Source: Glutamicibacter sp002979865 (GTDB lineage: Bacteria > Actinomycetota > Actinomycetes > Actinomycetales > Micrococcaceae). From it: a DNA stretch of 64,000 nt. Made by a program: the position numbers and the translations under genes. The notes under the pieces were generated by a model that was given only the letters and a program-made list of their open reading frames with translations, had not been told where the DNA came from and did no database searches. Position 1 is the first letter of the stretch; each line of letters starts with the position of its first letter. The stretch covers positions 2,294,001-2,358,000 of the forward strand of contig NZ_CP188297.1 in NCBI RefSeq assembly GCF_050030965.1, written 5' to 3'. Below, one piece after another: positions 35,833-43,256 of this stretch.

Positions 35833-35865
35833 CGTTGCAATCCCTGGATCCCGGGGATTGCAACG
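35833..35865 (+). terminator. Terminator of the binding-protein gene
   Basis: A 12-bp perfect stem CGTTGCAATCCC / GGGATTGCAACG (35833-35844, 35854-35865), 9-nt loop, followed by GCCTTTG. Confidence 0.8.
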
Positions 35866-35889
35866 GCCTTTGCGCGTTCGAGGGAAAGT

Positions 35890-36192
35890 TCATTCTGCTC
35901 CTCCTTCAACTCTCTGCGCGATGCAATCCTTGAATTCGTCACGGCTCGTGCCGTACAGGGCTGCGGTTTGGGCCAAGCTTCCAGATGCCTCATAACCTTT
36001 TTCGGTCGCGATCTGCGCCCAAGCAAGCCTCTCCAGCCAATTGCGTGCGACGAGTCGCGAGTGCACCAGCAACCGGGATGCGAGTCTCCAACGGCCGTTG
36101 AACTTTCCAGGACATGGCCTATCGGAAGGGTGCTGCCAATCAGCTGGAATCCCGCAGAGGTGGATTGCCATTGGGTTCCTGCGTTCTTCCAT
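35890..36192 (-). pseudogene. Possible gene remnant in a 500-bp gap
   Basis: The gap 35866-36371 has no clear gene. One minus-strand frame ends in a stretch that looks protein-like (ARNWLERLAWAQIATEK, then GYEASGSLAQTAALYGTS), as if it were the C-terminal end of a small helical protein, but its upstream half looks random and there is no RBS. I list it as a possible decayed gene; it may be nothing. Confidence 0.25.
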
Positions 36193-36371
36193 TCATTGCC
36201 AGAGGCAACCACACCGCGGGGCCCGCAGCTCTGGGCCGCGAAGCTGCTGACTCGACCGTGCCGGTGATCAGTTCGCGGCACCTGCGGATTGCAGGGCGAA
36301 CCCCGCCAGCTCTGCGGCCAATGCGGGGAGCGCAAAGTATCCTGGAAACAAAGTGCAAGAGGAATGGAAAA

Positions 36372-37301
36372 ATGGCATCTGGACTTTTGGCAGTAGACGG
36401 TGGGCAGACCGGAATCAAGCTGAGATTCGAGCAGGATGGCAAAACTGCAGAATTAGCGCTTCCCGGTGTGCAAACCCATGAACCAGTCCTGCCCCAACTG
36501 GCACGCGCCATTAACCAAGCTGCCGCTGCCGCCGGATGGGAGTGCAGCACCGTGAGCGTAGGCACCACAGGCCTGGTGAAAGCCGAACATGATGCACGGC
36601 AGCTCTACGACCTCATCGGATCCAGCGCTATTTCCCATATTGCGCTGGCCCACGACTCGGTGACCAGCTATCTCGGAGCGCTGGGAGAACGCCACGGCGC
36701 TGTCGTTGCAGCCGGTACCGGTGTCGTCACCTTGGCGGTAGGCCCCCGCTCGGTGGCCCGAGTTGATGGATGGGGCCACATCATGGGTGATGCCGGCAGC
36801 GGCTATTGGATTGGCCAGAAGGCAATGAACGCGGCCATGCGCGGCTTTGACGGCCGCGGGCCAGCCACCGCGCTGACCGGGGAACTCGCGAAGCGCTGGC
36901 CCGATCTCTCCGAAGCGTATATTGACCTGCAAGCGATACCGGACAGGGTGGCCATCGTCGCCTCCTTTGCGCAGACGGTTGCCCAGTTGGCCGCGACCGA
37001 TGAAATGGCGGCGCGGATCTGCGCGCTCGCCGGTGCAGAACTGGCCAGCTCCGCAGCAACGGCATTGCGCCGCGCGAGGCTGGAACGGCAGGCCGGAGCG
37101 ATTCCGGTCGCAGCCATCGGGGGAGTGCTCGCCGGCGAATTCGCCAGAAGCAGCTTCGTGCGGGAGCTGCACCTGCTGGTCCCTGCCGCGCAAGTCCAGG
37201 ATTCGCCGGGAAATGGGCTGGACGGAGCCCGTGCATTGGCCCTCCTGCCAGCGGACCACGCCTTGCAAGGCCTCGTATCGCGCTTGCACGCCCAGCCATA
37301 A
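36372..37301 (+). CDS. BadF/BadG-type ATPase, N-acetylglucosamine-kinase-like sugar kinase
   Basis: A 309-residue ASKHA-fold kinase. The phosphate-1 motif LLAVDGGQTGIKLRFE is at the N-terminus; VAAGTGVVTLAVG and GWGHIMGDAGSGYWIGQKA follow, matching the BadF/BadG/BcrA family that includes GlcNAc kinases. The start at 36372 has AGGA upstream; the frame extends 86 codons further without an RBS. It lies at the end of the sugar cluster but shows no LacI operator in its leader, so membership in the regulon is uncertain. It would phosphorylate an imported or processed sugar in the cytoplasm. Confidence 0.85.
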   Translation: MASGLLAVDGGQTGIKLRFEQDGKTAELALPGVQTHEPVLPQLARAINQAAAAAGWECSTVSVGTTGLVKAEHDARQLYDLIGSSAISHIALAHDSVTSYLGALGERHGAVVAAGTGVVTLAVGPRSVARVDGWGHIMGDAGSGYWIGQKAMNAAMRGFDGRGPATALTGELAKRWPDLSEAYIDLQAIPDRVAIVASFAQTVAQLAATDEMAARICALAGAELASSAATALRRARLERQAGAIPVAAIGGVLAGEFARSSFVRELHLLVPAAQVQDSPGNGLDGARALALLPADHALQGLVSRLHAQP

Positions 37302-37397
37302 GACGTGGGCAGCGGTGATAACTGGCCATCAAATAGGCGCAGGCAATCAATAGGTGACAAGATTAGTGGAGAACGTCGTGATTATTAAGGAGTCATC

Positions 37398-37715
37398 GTG
37401 AGTTTCCGAGTCGGTCCCGTAGATCTTGTCCCCGAAGGCGAATCGCTGCTGGTTGAAGCCAAAGACAGCGGCGCAAGCGAAGACATCGCGATCTTCCACG
37501 CCGAAGACGGCAACTTCTATGCGCTGCAGGATGAATGCACCCACGAGGTCGCTTCGCTTTCCGACGGCTGGCTCGAAGACTGCAGCATCGAATGCCCCAT
37601 CCACTCCTCGACCTTCGACCTGAAAACCGGCAAGGTGCAGTGCATGCCCGCCACCGTGGACGCCCGGACCTACAAGGTGGACGTCGTGGACGGCTTCTTG
37701 GAGCTTGAAATCTAA
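37398..37715 (+). CDS. Rieske-type [2Fe-2S] ferredoxin
   Basis: A 105-residue Rieske protein with the cluster-binding pair Cys-x-His (DECTHEVASL) and Cys-x2-His (IECPIHSSTFDL), 16 residues apart, as in dioxygenase ferredoxins. The GTG start at 37398 has AAGGAG 6 nt upstream. The next gene, a flavoprotein reductase, starts at the very next base, so the two are co-translated and form an electron-transfer pair from NAD(P)H. No terminal oxygenase lies beside them. Confidence 0.92.
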   Translation: MSFRVGPVDLVPEGESLLVEAKDSGASEDIAIFHAEDGNFYALQDECTHEVASLSDGWLEDCSIECPIHSSTFDLKTGKVQCMPATVDARTYKVDVVDGFLELEI

Positions 37716-38849
37716 ATGCCTTCCGTGCACATCATCGGAGGCGGGGTCGCGGGGTACGCACTGGCCCGGCACCTGGTGCAACAGCAATACGCCGGATCCA
37801 TCAAGATCAGCGATGCCCAGGGCCTGCCCTATGATCGTCCGCCGCTGAGCAAGTCCCTGCAGGTTGAACCGTTCGCACCGGTGTCCTGGTACCAGCACCA
37901 TGGCGTCGGCCTGATCCAGGAAGATGTCCAAAGCCTGCAACTGCCGCAATCCGCTGACGACTGGGTTGTGCTGGCTACCGGCACCACGCCCAAGGCATTG
38001 GATGTTCCCGGTGGGCACCATGCGCTCAGCCTGCACAGCGCTGCTGACGCCGCCCGGATATCCGACGTCCTGGAATCGGGGATGTTCGGCCAGCGGGTGC
38101 TTGTCATCGGAGCGGGACTGGTCGGGGCCGAATTCGCGTCCACCGCCAAGATGTCCGGGGCACAAGTCACCTTGATTTCCAGCTCCGACGCACCTCTTGC
38201 CCACGTGCTGGGCCAAGAACTTGCCGAACAGCTGCACGCAGATCATGCCAACCACGGCATTGCCACCTTGACTGGTGCGGTGACCGAGCTCGGCCCCAAC
38301 TATGCACTGGCCAATGGCCAGCGCCATGATGCGGAGCTGATCGTGGCAGCCATCGGCGTCGAACCTGAAACCGCGCTCGCCGGGCATCTGGGCCTGGAAG
38401 TAGACGACGGGATCGTTGTCGATTCCCAGCAGCGTTCCCTCAGCAACCCGCAGGTGCTGGCTATCGGCGACGTCGCCCGGGAGGAAAACCAGCCCCGTGC
38501 GGTGCACTGGGAAGCTGCCATGGAAGATGCCGCCCAAGCGGCGGCAACAATCATGGGCACAGCCGCACCGAAGCGTTCGGTGCCATGGTTCTGGAGCGAC
38601 CGCCACGAAATGCACGTGGAAACCGTGGGCGACTTCAGCCAGGCCGCCAGCACCGTGACGCGCCTGAACCGGCGAGGCAAGATCCAGACGGTCTTCGGGC
38701 TCGACGCCAAGGGCTCATTGGTGTCCGCTTCGATGATCGATGGCGGCCTGATGGCCAAGGCCGTGAGACGGCTCATTGCGAAATCAGCCACCCCAAGCAT
38801 TGAACAATTGAAGGACCCCCTGACGGGTCCGCGCGAGTTAGGCCGGTAA
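37716..38849 (+). CDS. FAD-dependent ferredoxin reductase
   Basis: A 377-residue pyridine-nucleotide-disulfide-type oxidoreductase. The FAD motif GGGVAG is at the N-terminus, VLATGTTPK follows, the NAD(P)H motif GAGLVG is near residue 132, AIGD binds the FAD ribityl chain, and the C-terminal VPWFWSDRHEMHVETVGD is the hallmark of dioxygenase/P450 ferredoxin reductases. It passes electrons to the adjacent Rieske ferredoxin. The MFS gene starts 7 bp after its stop. Confidence 0.92.
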   Translation: MPSVHIIGGGVAGYALARHLVQQQYAGSIKISDAQGLPYDRPPLSKSLQVEPFAPVSWYQHHGVGLIQEDVQSLQLPQSADDWVVLATGTTPKALDVPGGHHALSLHSAADAARISDVLESGMFGQRVLVIGAGLVGAEFASTAKMSGAQVTLISSSDAPLAHVLGQELAEQLHADHANHGIATLTGAVTELGPNYALANGQRHDAELIVAAIGVEPETALAGHLGLEVDDGIVVDSQQRSLSNPQVLAIGDVAREENQPRAVHWEAAMEDAAQAAATIMGTAAPKRSVPWFWSDRHEMHVETVGDFSQAASTVTRLNRRGKIQTVFGLDAKGSLVSASMIDGGLMAKAVRRLIAKSATPSIEQLKDPLTGPRELGR

Positions 38850-38856
38850 GAAACTT

Positions 38857-40113
38857 ATGAATGCAGCCGAACCACTGAAGGTTCCCGCGGCCCTGCAGAC
38901 GCCCACCAAACGGGTTGGCCCTGGCTGGATCGCTGCGGTTGTCATTGTCCATATCGGTATCAATGTCGGCTTCTTCGCACCGATCCAGGTGCTGCTCGGA
39001 TTGCACGCCGAACAACTGGATGCCAGCCAGAAGAACGCGATTCTCTCGCTGGTCACCGGCGTCGGCGCGGCCGTCTCGCTGGTAGCCAACCCGCTGTTCG
39101 GCGCGCTCAGCGACCGCAGCACATCGAAATTCGGGCGCCGCATCCCGTGGGTGTTCTTTGGAACTATCTGCGCTGCGCTGGCCCTGCTGCTGATGTCGAC
39201 CTCGCAAACCGTGAGCACGCTGGTCATCGGCTGGGCGCTGATGCAAGCTGCCGGCAACGCCGCGCTGGCTGCGATCTTCGCGGCCATCCCGGACAAGGTG
39301 CCGGTAGAGCAGCGCGGCATGGTTGGCGGGCTGGTGGCCTTGGGCCAAACCTGCGGTTCGCTGATCGGTGCCGTGATCGGCATGGTCGCTGCGAGCAACC
39401 TGGTCTTCGGCTACGCCATCGTCGCTACCGCCGTGGCCATTTGCTCCATTCCGTTCGTGCTGATGCGCCAGGATGTTCCGCTGCCCAAGGGAGCACTGGA
39501 GCCTGTCAAGCCGCTGGAATTCTTGCGCAGCTTCTGGATCAACCCGGTCAAGCATGCCGACTTCGGATGGGCCTGGCTGACCCGCTTCTTGCTGTATCTC
39601 GGTTGCCAGCTGTGCCTGGTCTACTTGCTGTTCTTCCTGCAGGATGCCATCAAGCATCCAGAACCGGCCCAGGGCGTGCTGGTGCTGACCGCGATCTACG
39701 CCTTCTGCGTGATCTTCTCTTCGGTGATCTCCGGCAAGCTCTCGGACAAGGACGGCAAGCGCAAGAAGTACGTCATCATCTCTTCGGTCATCGTGGCCGC
39801 CGCGGCCGGCGTGCTGGCGACGGCAACCTCCTTCGCCACCGCCATTGTCGCCGCAGTGCTCCTGGGCATCGGCTTCGGCGCCTACCTGGCGGTGGACTTT
39901 GCGCTGCTGACCCAGGTATTGCCGAACGCCGATTCGCGCGGCAAGGACCTGGGTATGATCAACATTGCCAACTCGCTGCCGCAGGTGGTCGCCCCGCTGA
40001 TCGCCTGGCTGGCGGTGAGCTGGTTCGGCGGCTACCCAACCCTGTTCCTGTGCTCTGTGGTGATCAGCCTCCTCGGCGCCGTGCTGGTACGCCAGATCAA
40101 GAGCGTTCCGTAG
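38857..40113 (+). CDS. MFS transporter
   Basis: A 418-residue permease with about 12 helices. The loop 2-3 motif is GALSDRSTSKFGRR and the repeat in the second half GKLSDKDGKRKKY. It is the third gene of the ferredoxin-reductase-MFS operon, probably importing or exporting the compound oxidised by the associated oxygenase. The fold resembles the sugar/nucleoside-cation symporter branch, but the substrate is unknown. Confidence 0.87.
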   Translation: MNAAEPLKVPAALQTPTKRVGPGWIAAVVIVHIGINVGFFAPIQVLLGLHAEQLDASQKNAILSLVTGVGAAVSLVANPLFGALSDRSTSKFGRRIPWVFFGTICAALALLLMSTSQTVSTLVIGWALMQAAGNAALAAIFAAIPDKVPVEQRGMVGGLVALGQTCGSLIGAVIGMVAASNLVFGYAIVATAVAICSIPFVLMRQDVPLPKGALEPVKPLEFLRSFWINPVKHADFGWAWLTRFLLYLGCQLCLVYLLFFLQDAIKHPEPAQGVLVLTAIYAFCVIFSSVISGKLSDKDGKRKKYVIISSVIVAAAAGVLATATSFATAIVAAVLLGIGFGAYLAVDFALLTQVLPNADSRGKDLGMINIANSLPQVVAPLIAWLAVSWFGGYPTLFLCSVVISLLGAVLVRQIKSVP

Positions 40114-40265
40114 GTCCTGGACGAAGCATTCCCCAGCGTCGCGCACCGAGCGGAACGGAAACGGTGCGGCACCGGGAACTGGTGGCGGAAAAACGCCAAG
40201 GGGACGCCAACCGGGCCGTATGATGAATCCAGCGAACCGCGATAATGAGGAGCAGGTGCGGCTGA

Positions 40266-40754
40266 ATGTCGATGAACGAATCCGGGCGGGAGAGCCGTGC
40301 AACGCAGCTTGATGGCATAGACCGCAAACTGCTGGCGTTGCTGACGAAGAACTCCCGGCGGACCAACAACTCCCTCGCCGAGGAGCTGGGCATAGCACCG
40401 TCCACCTGCCTGGCGCGGTTGAATGCCTTGCGCGATTCGGGAGTGATTTCGCGCTTCACCATCGAAGTGGATCCGCAGGTTCTGGGCCGGGAGCTCGAAG
40501 CGCTGATCTTCGTGAAAATCCGTCCCGGAGCCCGTCACCTGATGTCGAACTTCGCTACTGACATGCGCAGCAAACCGGGGGTGCGACAGCTGTTCTTCCT
40601 GGGCGGCGCTGACGACTTCGTCCTGCACGTAGCGGTGCGCAATTCTTCGGATGTGCGCCAGTTCGTGCTCGATAACCTCTCGGCCAATCCGGCCGTGGCC
40701 ACCACCCAAACCTCCCTGGTATTCGAACACGGCCACGGCAGCGGAGAGTACTAG
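40266..40754 (+). CDS. Lrp/AsnC-family regulator
   Basis: A 162-residue regulator with an N-terminal HTH (LDGIDRKLLALLTKNSRRTN, NSLAEELGIAPSTCLARL) and a RAM ligand domain. ATG at 40266 or 40272 is possible; AGGAG lies about 12 nt before the first. It lies downstream of the Rieske-reductase-MFS operon on the same strand and could regulate it; the effector, usually an amino acid or related metabolite, is unknown. Confidence 0.9.
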   Translation: MSMNESGRESRATQLDGIDRKLLALLTKNSRRTNNSLAEELGIAPSTCLARLNALRDSGVISRFTIEVDPQVLGRELEALIFVKIRPGARHLMSNFATDMRSKPGVRQLFFLGGADDFVLHVAVRNSSDVRQFVLDNLSANPAVATTQTSLVFEHGHGSGEY

Positions 40755-40828
40755 GCCCCATTCTTGACCGATTTCCATCTCGCCGATGTTCGCAGGAACA
40801 ACCCGCAGCCCTGCGTTGGTCGAAGAAA

Positions 40829-40921
40829 CATGCTAAACTTGATGTTCTTCTCTTAGCATGGCTGCGGCCCGTTGGCAGCTGGGGATCGGTTCTCCAGACA
40901 AGCAACGGACCCCACCGCAGC
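40829..40921 (+). ncRNA. Candidate structured leader RNA
   Basis: Two adjacent structures lie ahead of the small membrane protein gene. The first pairs CATGCTAA (40829-40836) with TTAGCATG (40853-40860). The second is a nested three-stem rod: GCTGCGG/CCGCAGC (40861-40867, 40915-40921), CCGTTG/CAACGG (40869-40874, 40903-40908) and CTGGGGA/TCTCCAG (40879-40885, 40891-40897, one G-U) with a TCGGT loop. It does not match a riboswitch I recognise. It could be a cis-regulatory leader or a small RNA. Confidence 0.45.
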
Positions 40922-40954
40922 TGCGACTGAAAGAATGGGGAGGTCGAGAAGATA

Positions 40955-41200
40955 ATGCATTTTGACGCAACTGTTGTCACCGCACTGGTGACCTTGATTG
41001 TTCTGGCCATCGCAACCGTTGTGCTGGTGATCCGGTACAAGCGCACCCACCAGGCAGAAATCCGCCAGGCCCTGGTTGCCAAGGCCCGGAAGCGCGGCGT
41101 TGCCTCGCCGGAAGACCTGTCGAACCACGATCTGGTACTGCAGATCCGCGCGGCAAAGCGCCAGCGCAAGCAGGATGGGCAGGACCTGAAGACCGCATAG
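40955..41200 (+). CDS. Small single-span membrane protein
   Basis: An 81-residue protein: one N-terminal transmembrane helix (VVTALVTLIVLAIATVVLVI) and a basic, charged cytoplasmic tail ending in RAAKRQRKQDGQD. A GGGGAGG RBS precedes the start. I recognise no family. It sits alone behind a structured leader and ahead of a terminator, so it is an independent unit. Confidence 0.75.
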   Translation: MHFDATVVTALVTLIVLAIATVVLVIRYKRTHQAEIRQALVAKARKRGVASPEDLSNHDLVLQIRAAKRQRKQDGQDLKTA

Positions 41201-41229
41201 GGTTTGCACCCATGCGCTGACGATGCTGG

Positions 41230-41255
41230 GCCCCAGTCCATTTCCGGACTGGGGC
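41230..41255 (+). terminator. Hairpin terminator
   Basis: GCCCCAGTCC / GGACTGGGGC, a perfect 10-bp stem with loop ATTTCC, 29 bp after the small membrane protein stop. Confidence 0.75.
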
Positions 41256-41426
41256 TCAGCCGCGTCAAGGGCCTTGGGCAGCCGCTGGCCCCGTCTTTAC
41301 CCAATGCCAATGAACCGGGAAATGGTGTCGGGAATAAACGGCAGGTGCCAGCGGAATGCAGGCAGGTAATTAACCTCGCGCAATTCCGGGAAACTATGTC
41401 CCCGGTCACCAGAAAGGCCGATTTAA

Positions 41427-41457
41427 CCCCTGAATCATGCGGATTGCATCACAGGGG
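41427..41457 (+). promoter_or_regulatory. Nested inverted repeat upstream of a small membrane protein
   Basis: CCCCTG (41427-41432) with CAGGGG (41452-41457), and inside it ATGC (41437-41440) with GCAT (41446-41449). It lies about 100 bp before the start of the gene at 41559, in a 300-bp gap otherwise without features, and may be an operator or a leader hairpin. Confidence 0.35.
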
Positions 41458-41558
41458 CATGTGGGGTTCTGAACAAACCACTTCTCAATAGATAAATGGT
41501 CGGAAATGATGGATATGACTGGAAATGCAGCAGCGTTAATTCTTTAGGAGCAACAACA

Positions 41559-41930
41559 ATGGCCTCGATCCCACTCGGTGAAGACATCCTCTTGGCACGC
41601 CACGGCGCCAACATCGTCAAGCTCCGCCAGGATCGGAAGAACCGCACCACTGTTGCCCATCTGCGCGGTGGAGCCACCGATACGGCCTCGAACCTGCTCA
41701 CCGCACCAGTTCCCGCATTGACCCCGGCAGCCAGCTTCACCCAGGGCGCGGCTCGCTACCTCAACGATGAAGCCGAGGTTAGCCGCGGCGAAGTTCGTTC
41801 GCTGGTCAAGATCTCGCTCGGCTTTTCTGCCATCATGGGCATCGTCTTCGGCGGCCTGGTCTTGGCTTTGTACAAGGTCGGCGGCAATGAAGCTCTCCAG
41901 TCGCTGAGCTACATGGGCGCAAGCCAGTAG
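41559..41930 (+). CDS. Small membrane protein of unknown function
   Basis: A 123-residue protein. The start at 41559 has TTAGGAG 8 nt upstream; the open frame extends to 41496 but without an RBS. The N-terminal about 75 residues are soluble and basic (LLARHGANIVKLRQDRKNRTT), followed by a transmembrane helix (ISLGFSAIMGIVFGGLVLALY). No family recognised. Confidence 0.7.
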   Translation: MASIPLGEDILLARHGANIVKLRQDRKNRTTVAHLRGGATDTASNLLTAPVPALTPAASFTQGAARYLNDEAEVSRGEVRSLVKISLGFSAIMGIVFGGLVLALYKVGGNEALQSLSYMGASQ

Positions 41931-41946
41931 CTCTCGCAAGCATTTC

Positions 41947-41990
41947 CAGGAAAACGGGATTCCGAGGCAACTCGGGATCCCGTTTTCCTG
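41947..41990 (+). terminator. Strong hairpin terminator
   Basis: A 20-bp stem (41947-41966 with 41971-41990) with one G-U pair and a 4-nt GCAA loop, followed by TTTCC. It directly follows the small membrane protein gene. Confidence 0.88.
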
Positions 41991-42093
41991 TTTCCGGACC
42001 AGGTGCTTACTCCGAGGCCGGGCTTGCGGCAAGTCTCGTATTTCTTGCCCGGCAGGCATAGGATGGCGGCAACGGGAAGGACGGGAGCAGGCC

Positions 42094-42282
42094 ATGCGTT
42101 TTGTTTTGGAAGTTAACTTCGATACCGAGAACATGCAGCTCAAGCCATTGGAGGAGCTGCAGAAGATTCTGCGCGACTGGTCGACGAACATCACGATGTA
42201 TCCGATCGTTGCCGGCGCCCAGGAAGATGTCTACGACTCGGATAACGAGCAGGTGGGGGAGTGGGCAATCCTCGACGACTAG
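42094..42282 (+). CDS. Small acidic protein of unknown function
   Basis: A 62-residue soluble protein, MRFVLEVNFDTENMQL then a helix LEELQKILRDWS and an acidic tail QEDVYDSDNEQVGEW. Protein-like composition and a GGAGC RBS-like stretch support it. Its stop overlaps the stop of the converging LapA-type gene by 4 nt. I recognise no characterised family. Confidence 0.65.
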   Translation: MRFVLEVNFDTENMQLKPLEELQKILRDWSTNITMYPIVAGAQEDVYDSDNEQVGEWAILDD

Positions 42283-42500
42283 CCTCGCCGTCTGGAGAAC
42301 CACCCGATGGCATACCCTGCGGCCAGGGTAATGAGCAGGACAAGCCACAGCGGAGCCGTGGAATGGATCAAGAAGAATTCAACGCGGACGAAGGCCAGGT
42401 TCTGCAGCATGAAGACCACCGCGAGGATCACCAGTGCAATAGCTGCCCATTGCTTGGCGCTAAGCCCCTTCTTCGGCGGCCGCTGTTCCGGATAGCCCAT
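42279..42500 (-). CDS. LapA-domain (DUF1049-like) small membrane protein
   Basis: A 73-residue protein with two transmembrane helices. The pattern LQNLAFVRVEFFLIHSTAPL followed by WLVLLITLAAGYAIGWFSRRRG matches the LapA/DUF1049 family, whose members in E. coli assist lipopolysaccharide assembly; the role in Gram-positives is unknown. It lies 2 bp downstream of the TetR gene and is likely cotranscribed with it. Confidence 0.8.
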   Translation of the reverse strand: MGYPEQRPPKKGLSAKQWAAIALVILAVVFMLQNLAFVRVEFFLIHSTAPLWLVLLITLAAGYAIGWFSRRRG

Positions 42501-42502
42501 GC

Positions 42503-43150
42503 TCAGCTTCCGTTTGCCAGCAAGCCGGCAACGAGGGCCGACAACCCGCGCTGGAACGAATCGTCGCTGGTATCAAGCTCTGATCGGCGTTGCGCCGCCA
42601 CAGCCTGGGTGAAATGCGGAGTGAGATCCTGGTGATTGCTGGTGTCGAAAATGTCATGCGGGGCGGCCGTATCCATGGCCGAACCGAAGATGAATGACTC
42701 CAGTGCAACAATCGTCGGCACAATCTCGTTCTCTGCCATGCCGAAGTCTGCCAGCGCTTCGGCAACGCGCTCGTACATTCCCAAGGTGCGCGGCGAATCG
42801 GAGACGGGCAGTACCGCGATGACCGGAATCAGGGGAATGTGCCGCGCGAAGACGTTCCGGTAGCTCGTAGCCCATTGAAGCAAAGCCTGCTTGGTATCGG
42901 CTTGGTCGAATACCGAGGTGTCTATATCGGCCATGACCAGTTCCTGGATCCACTGCAGGAGGTCGTGCTTGGAATCGACGTGATTGTAGAGGGCCGATGG
43001 AGAGACGCCCAGGGATTTTGCCAGCCGCTGCATGGTCAGGGACTCGTAGCCGTCCCCGGAAACAAGTTCCAGCGCGTGCTCGGTAATGCGCTCCCGATTC
43101 AGCACCGCCTTGCGCGGGCGCCCGGCTCGCCTGGCTTCCGTTTCACTCAT
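42503..43150 (-). CDS. TetR-family regulator of the putrescine oxidase genes
   Basis: A 215-residue regulator: N-terminal HTH (RITEHALELVSGDGYESLTM, then LAKSLGVSPSALYNHVDSKHDLL) and a TetR C-terminal ligand domain of the TetR_C type. GAGG lies 5 nt upstream of the start. It is divergent from the putrescine oxidase gene, and a perfect palindrome lies in the shared promoter region, so it probably represses puo and itself. The inducer may be a polyamine or its aldehyde product. Confidence 0.9.
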   Translation of the reverse strand: MSETEARRAGRPRKAVLNRERITEHALELVSGDGYESLTMQRLAKSLGVSPSALYNHVDSKHDLLQWIQELVMADIDTSVFDQADTKQALLQWATSYRNVFARHIPLIPVIAVLPVSDSPRTLGMYERVAEALADFGMAENEIVPTIVALESFIFGSAMDTAAPHDIFDTSNHQDLTPHFTQAVAAQRRSELDTSDDSFQRGLSALVAGLLANGS

Positions 43151-43207
43151 GCGGACCTCTTCCTGACGTGGGGTGCTTCACAACTGGATCTTCGTACCCT
43201 ATGCTAT

Positions 43208-43236
43208 ATGACAGGTAAATGAACCTTATTCATTTA
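43208..43236 (+). promoter_or_regulatory. TetR operator within the putrescine oxidase promoter
   Basis: Perfect palindrome TAAATGAA-CCTTA-TTCATTTA at 43216-43236. It overlaps a likely puo promoter, ATGACA (43208-43213) with CATTTA (43231-43236) 17 bp later, so bound repressor would fill the spacer and cover the -10. It lies 66 bp upstream of the divergent TetR gene. Confidence 0.75.
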
Positions 43237-43256
43237 AATGTGCAAGGGAGTCGATC

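Noticed and set aside
36114..36371. N-terminal extension of the BadF-type kinase
   Set aside because: The extra 86 codons lack an RBS and look random, while the ATG at 36372 has AGGA upstream and is followed at once by the phosphate-1 motif.
38773..40398. 541-codon minus-strand frame
   Set aside because: Antisense to the MFS gene and FAD reductase end; no RBS and a low-complexity Gln/His/Arg composition.
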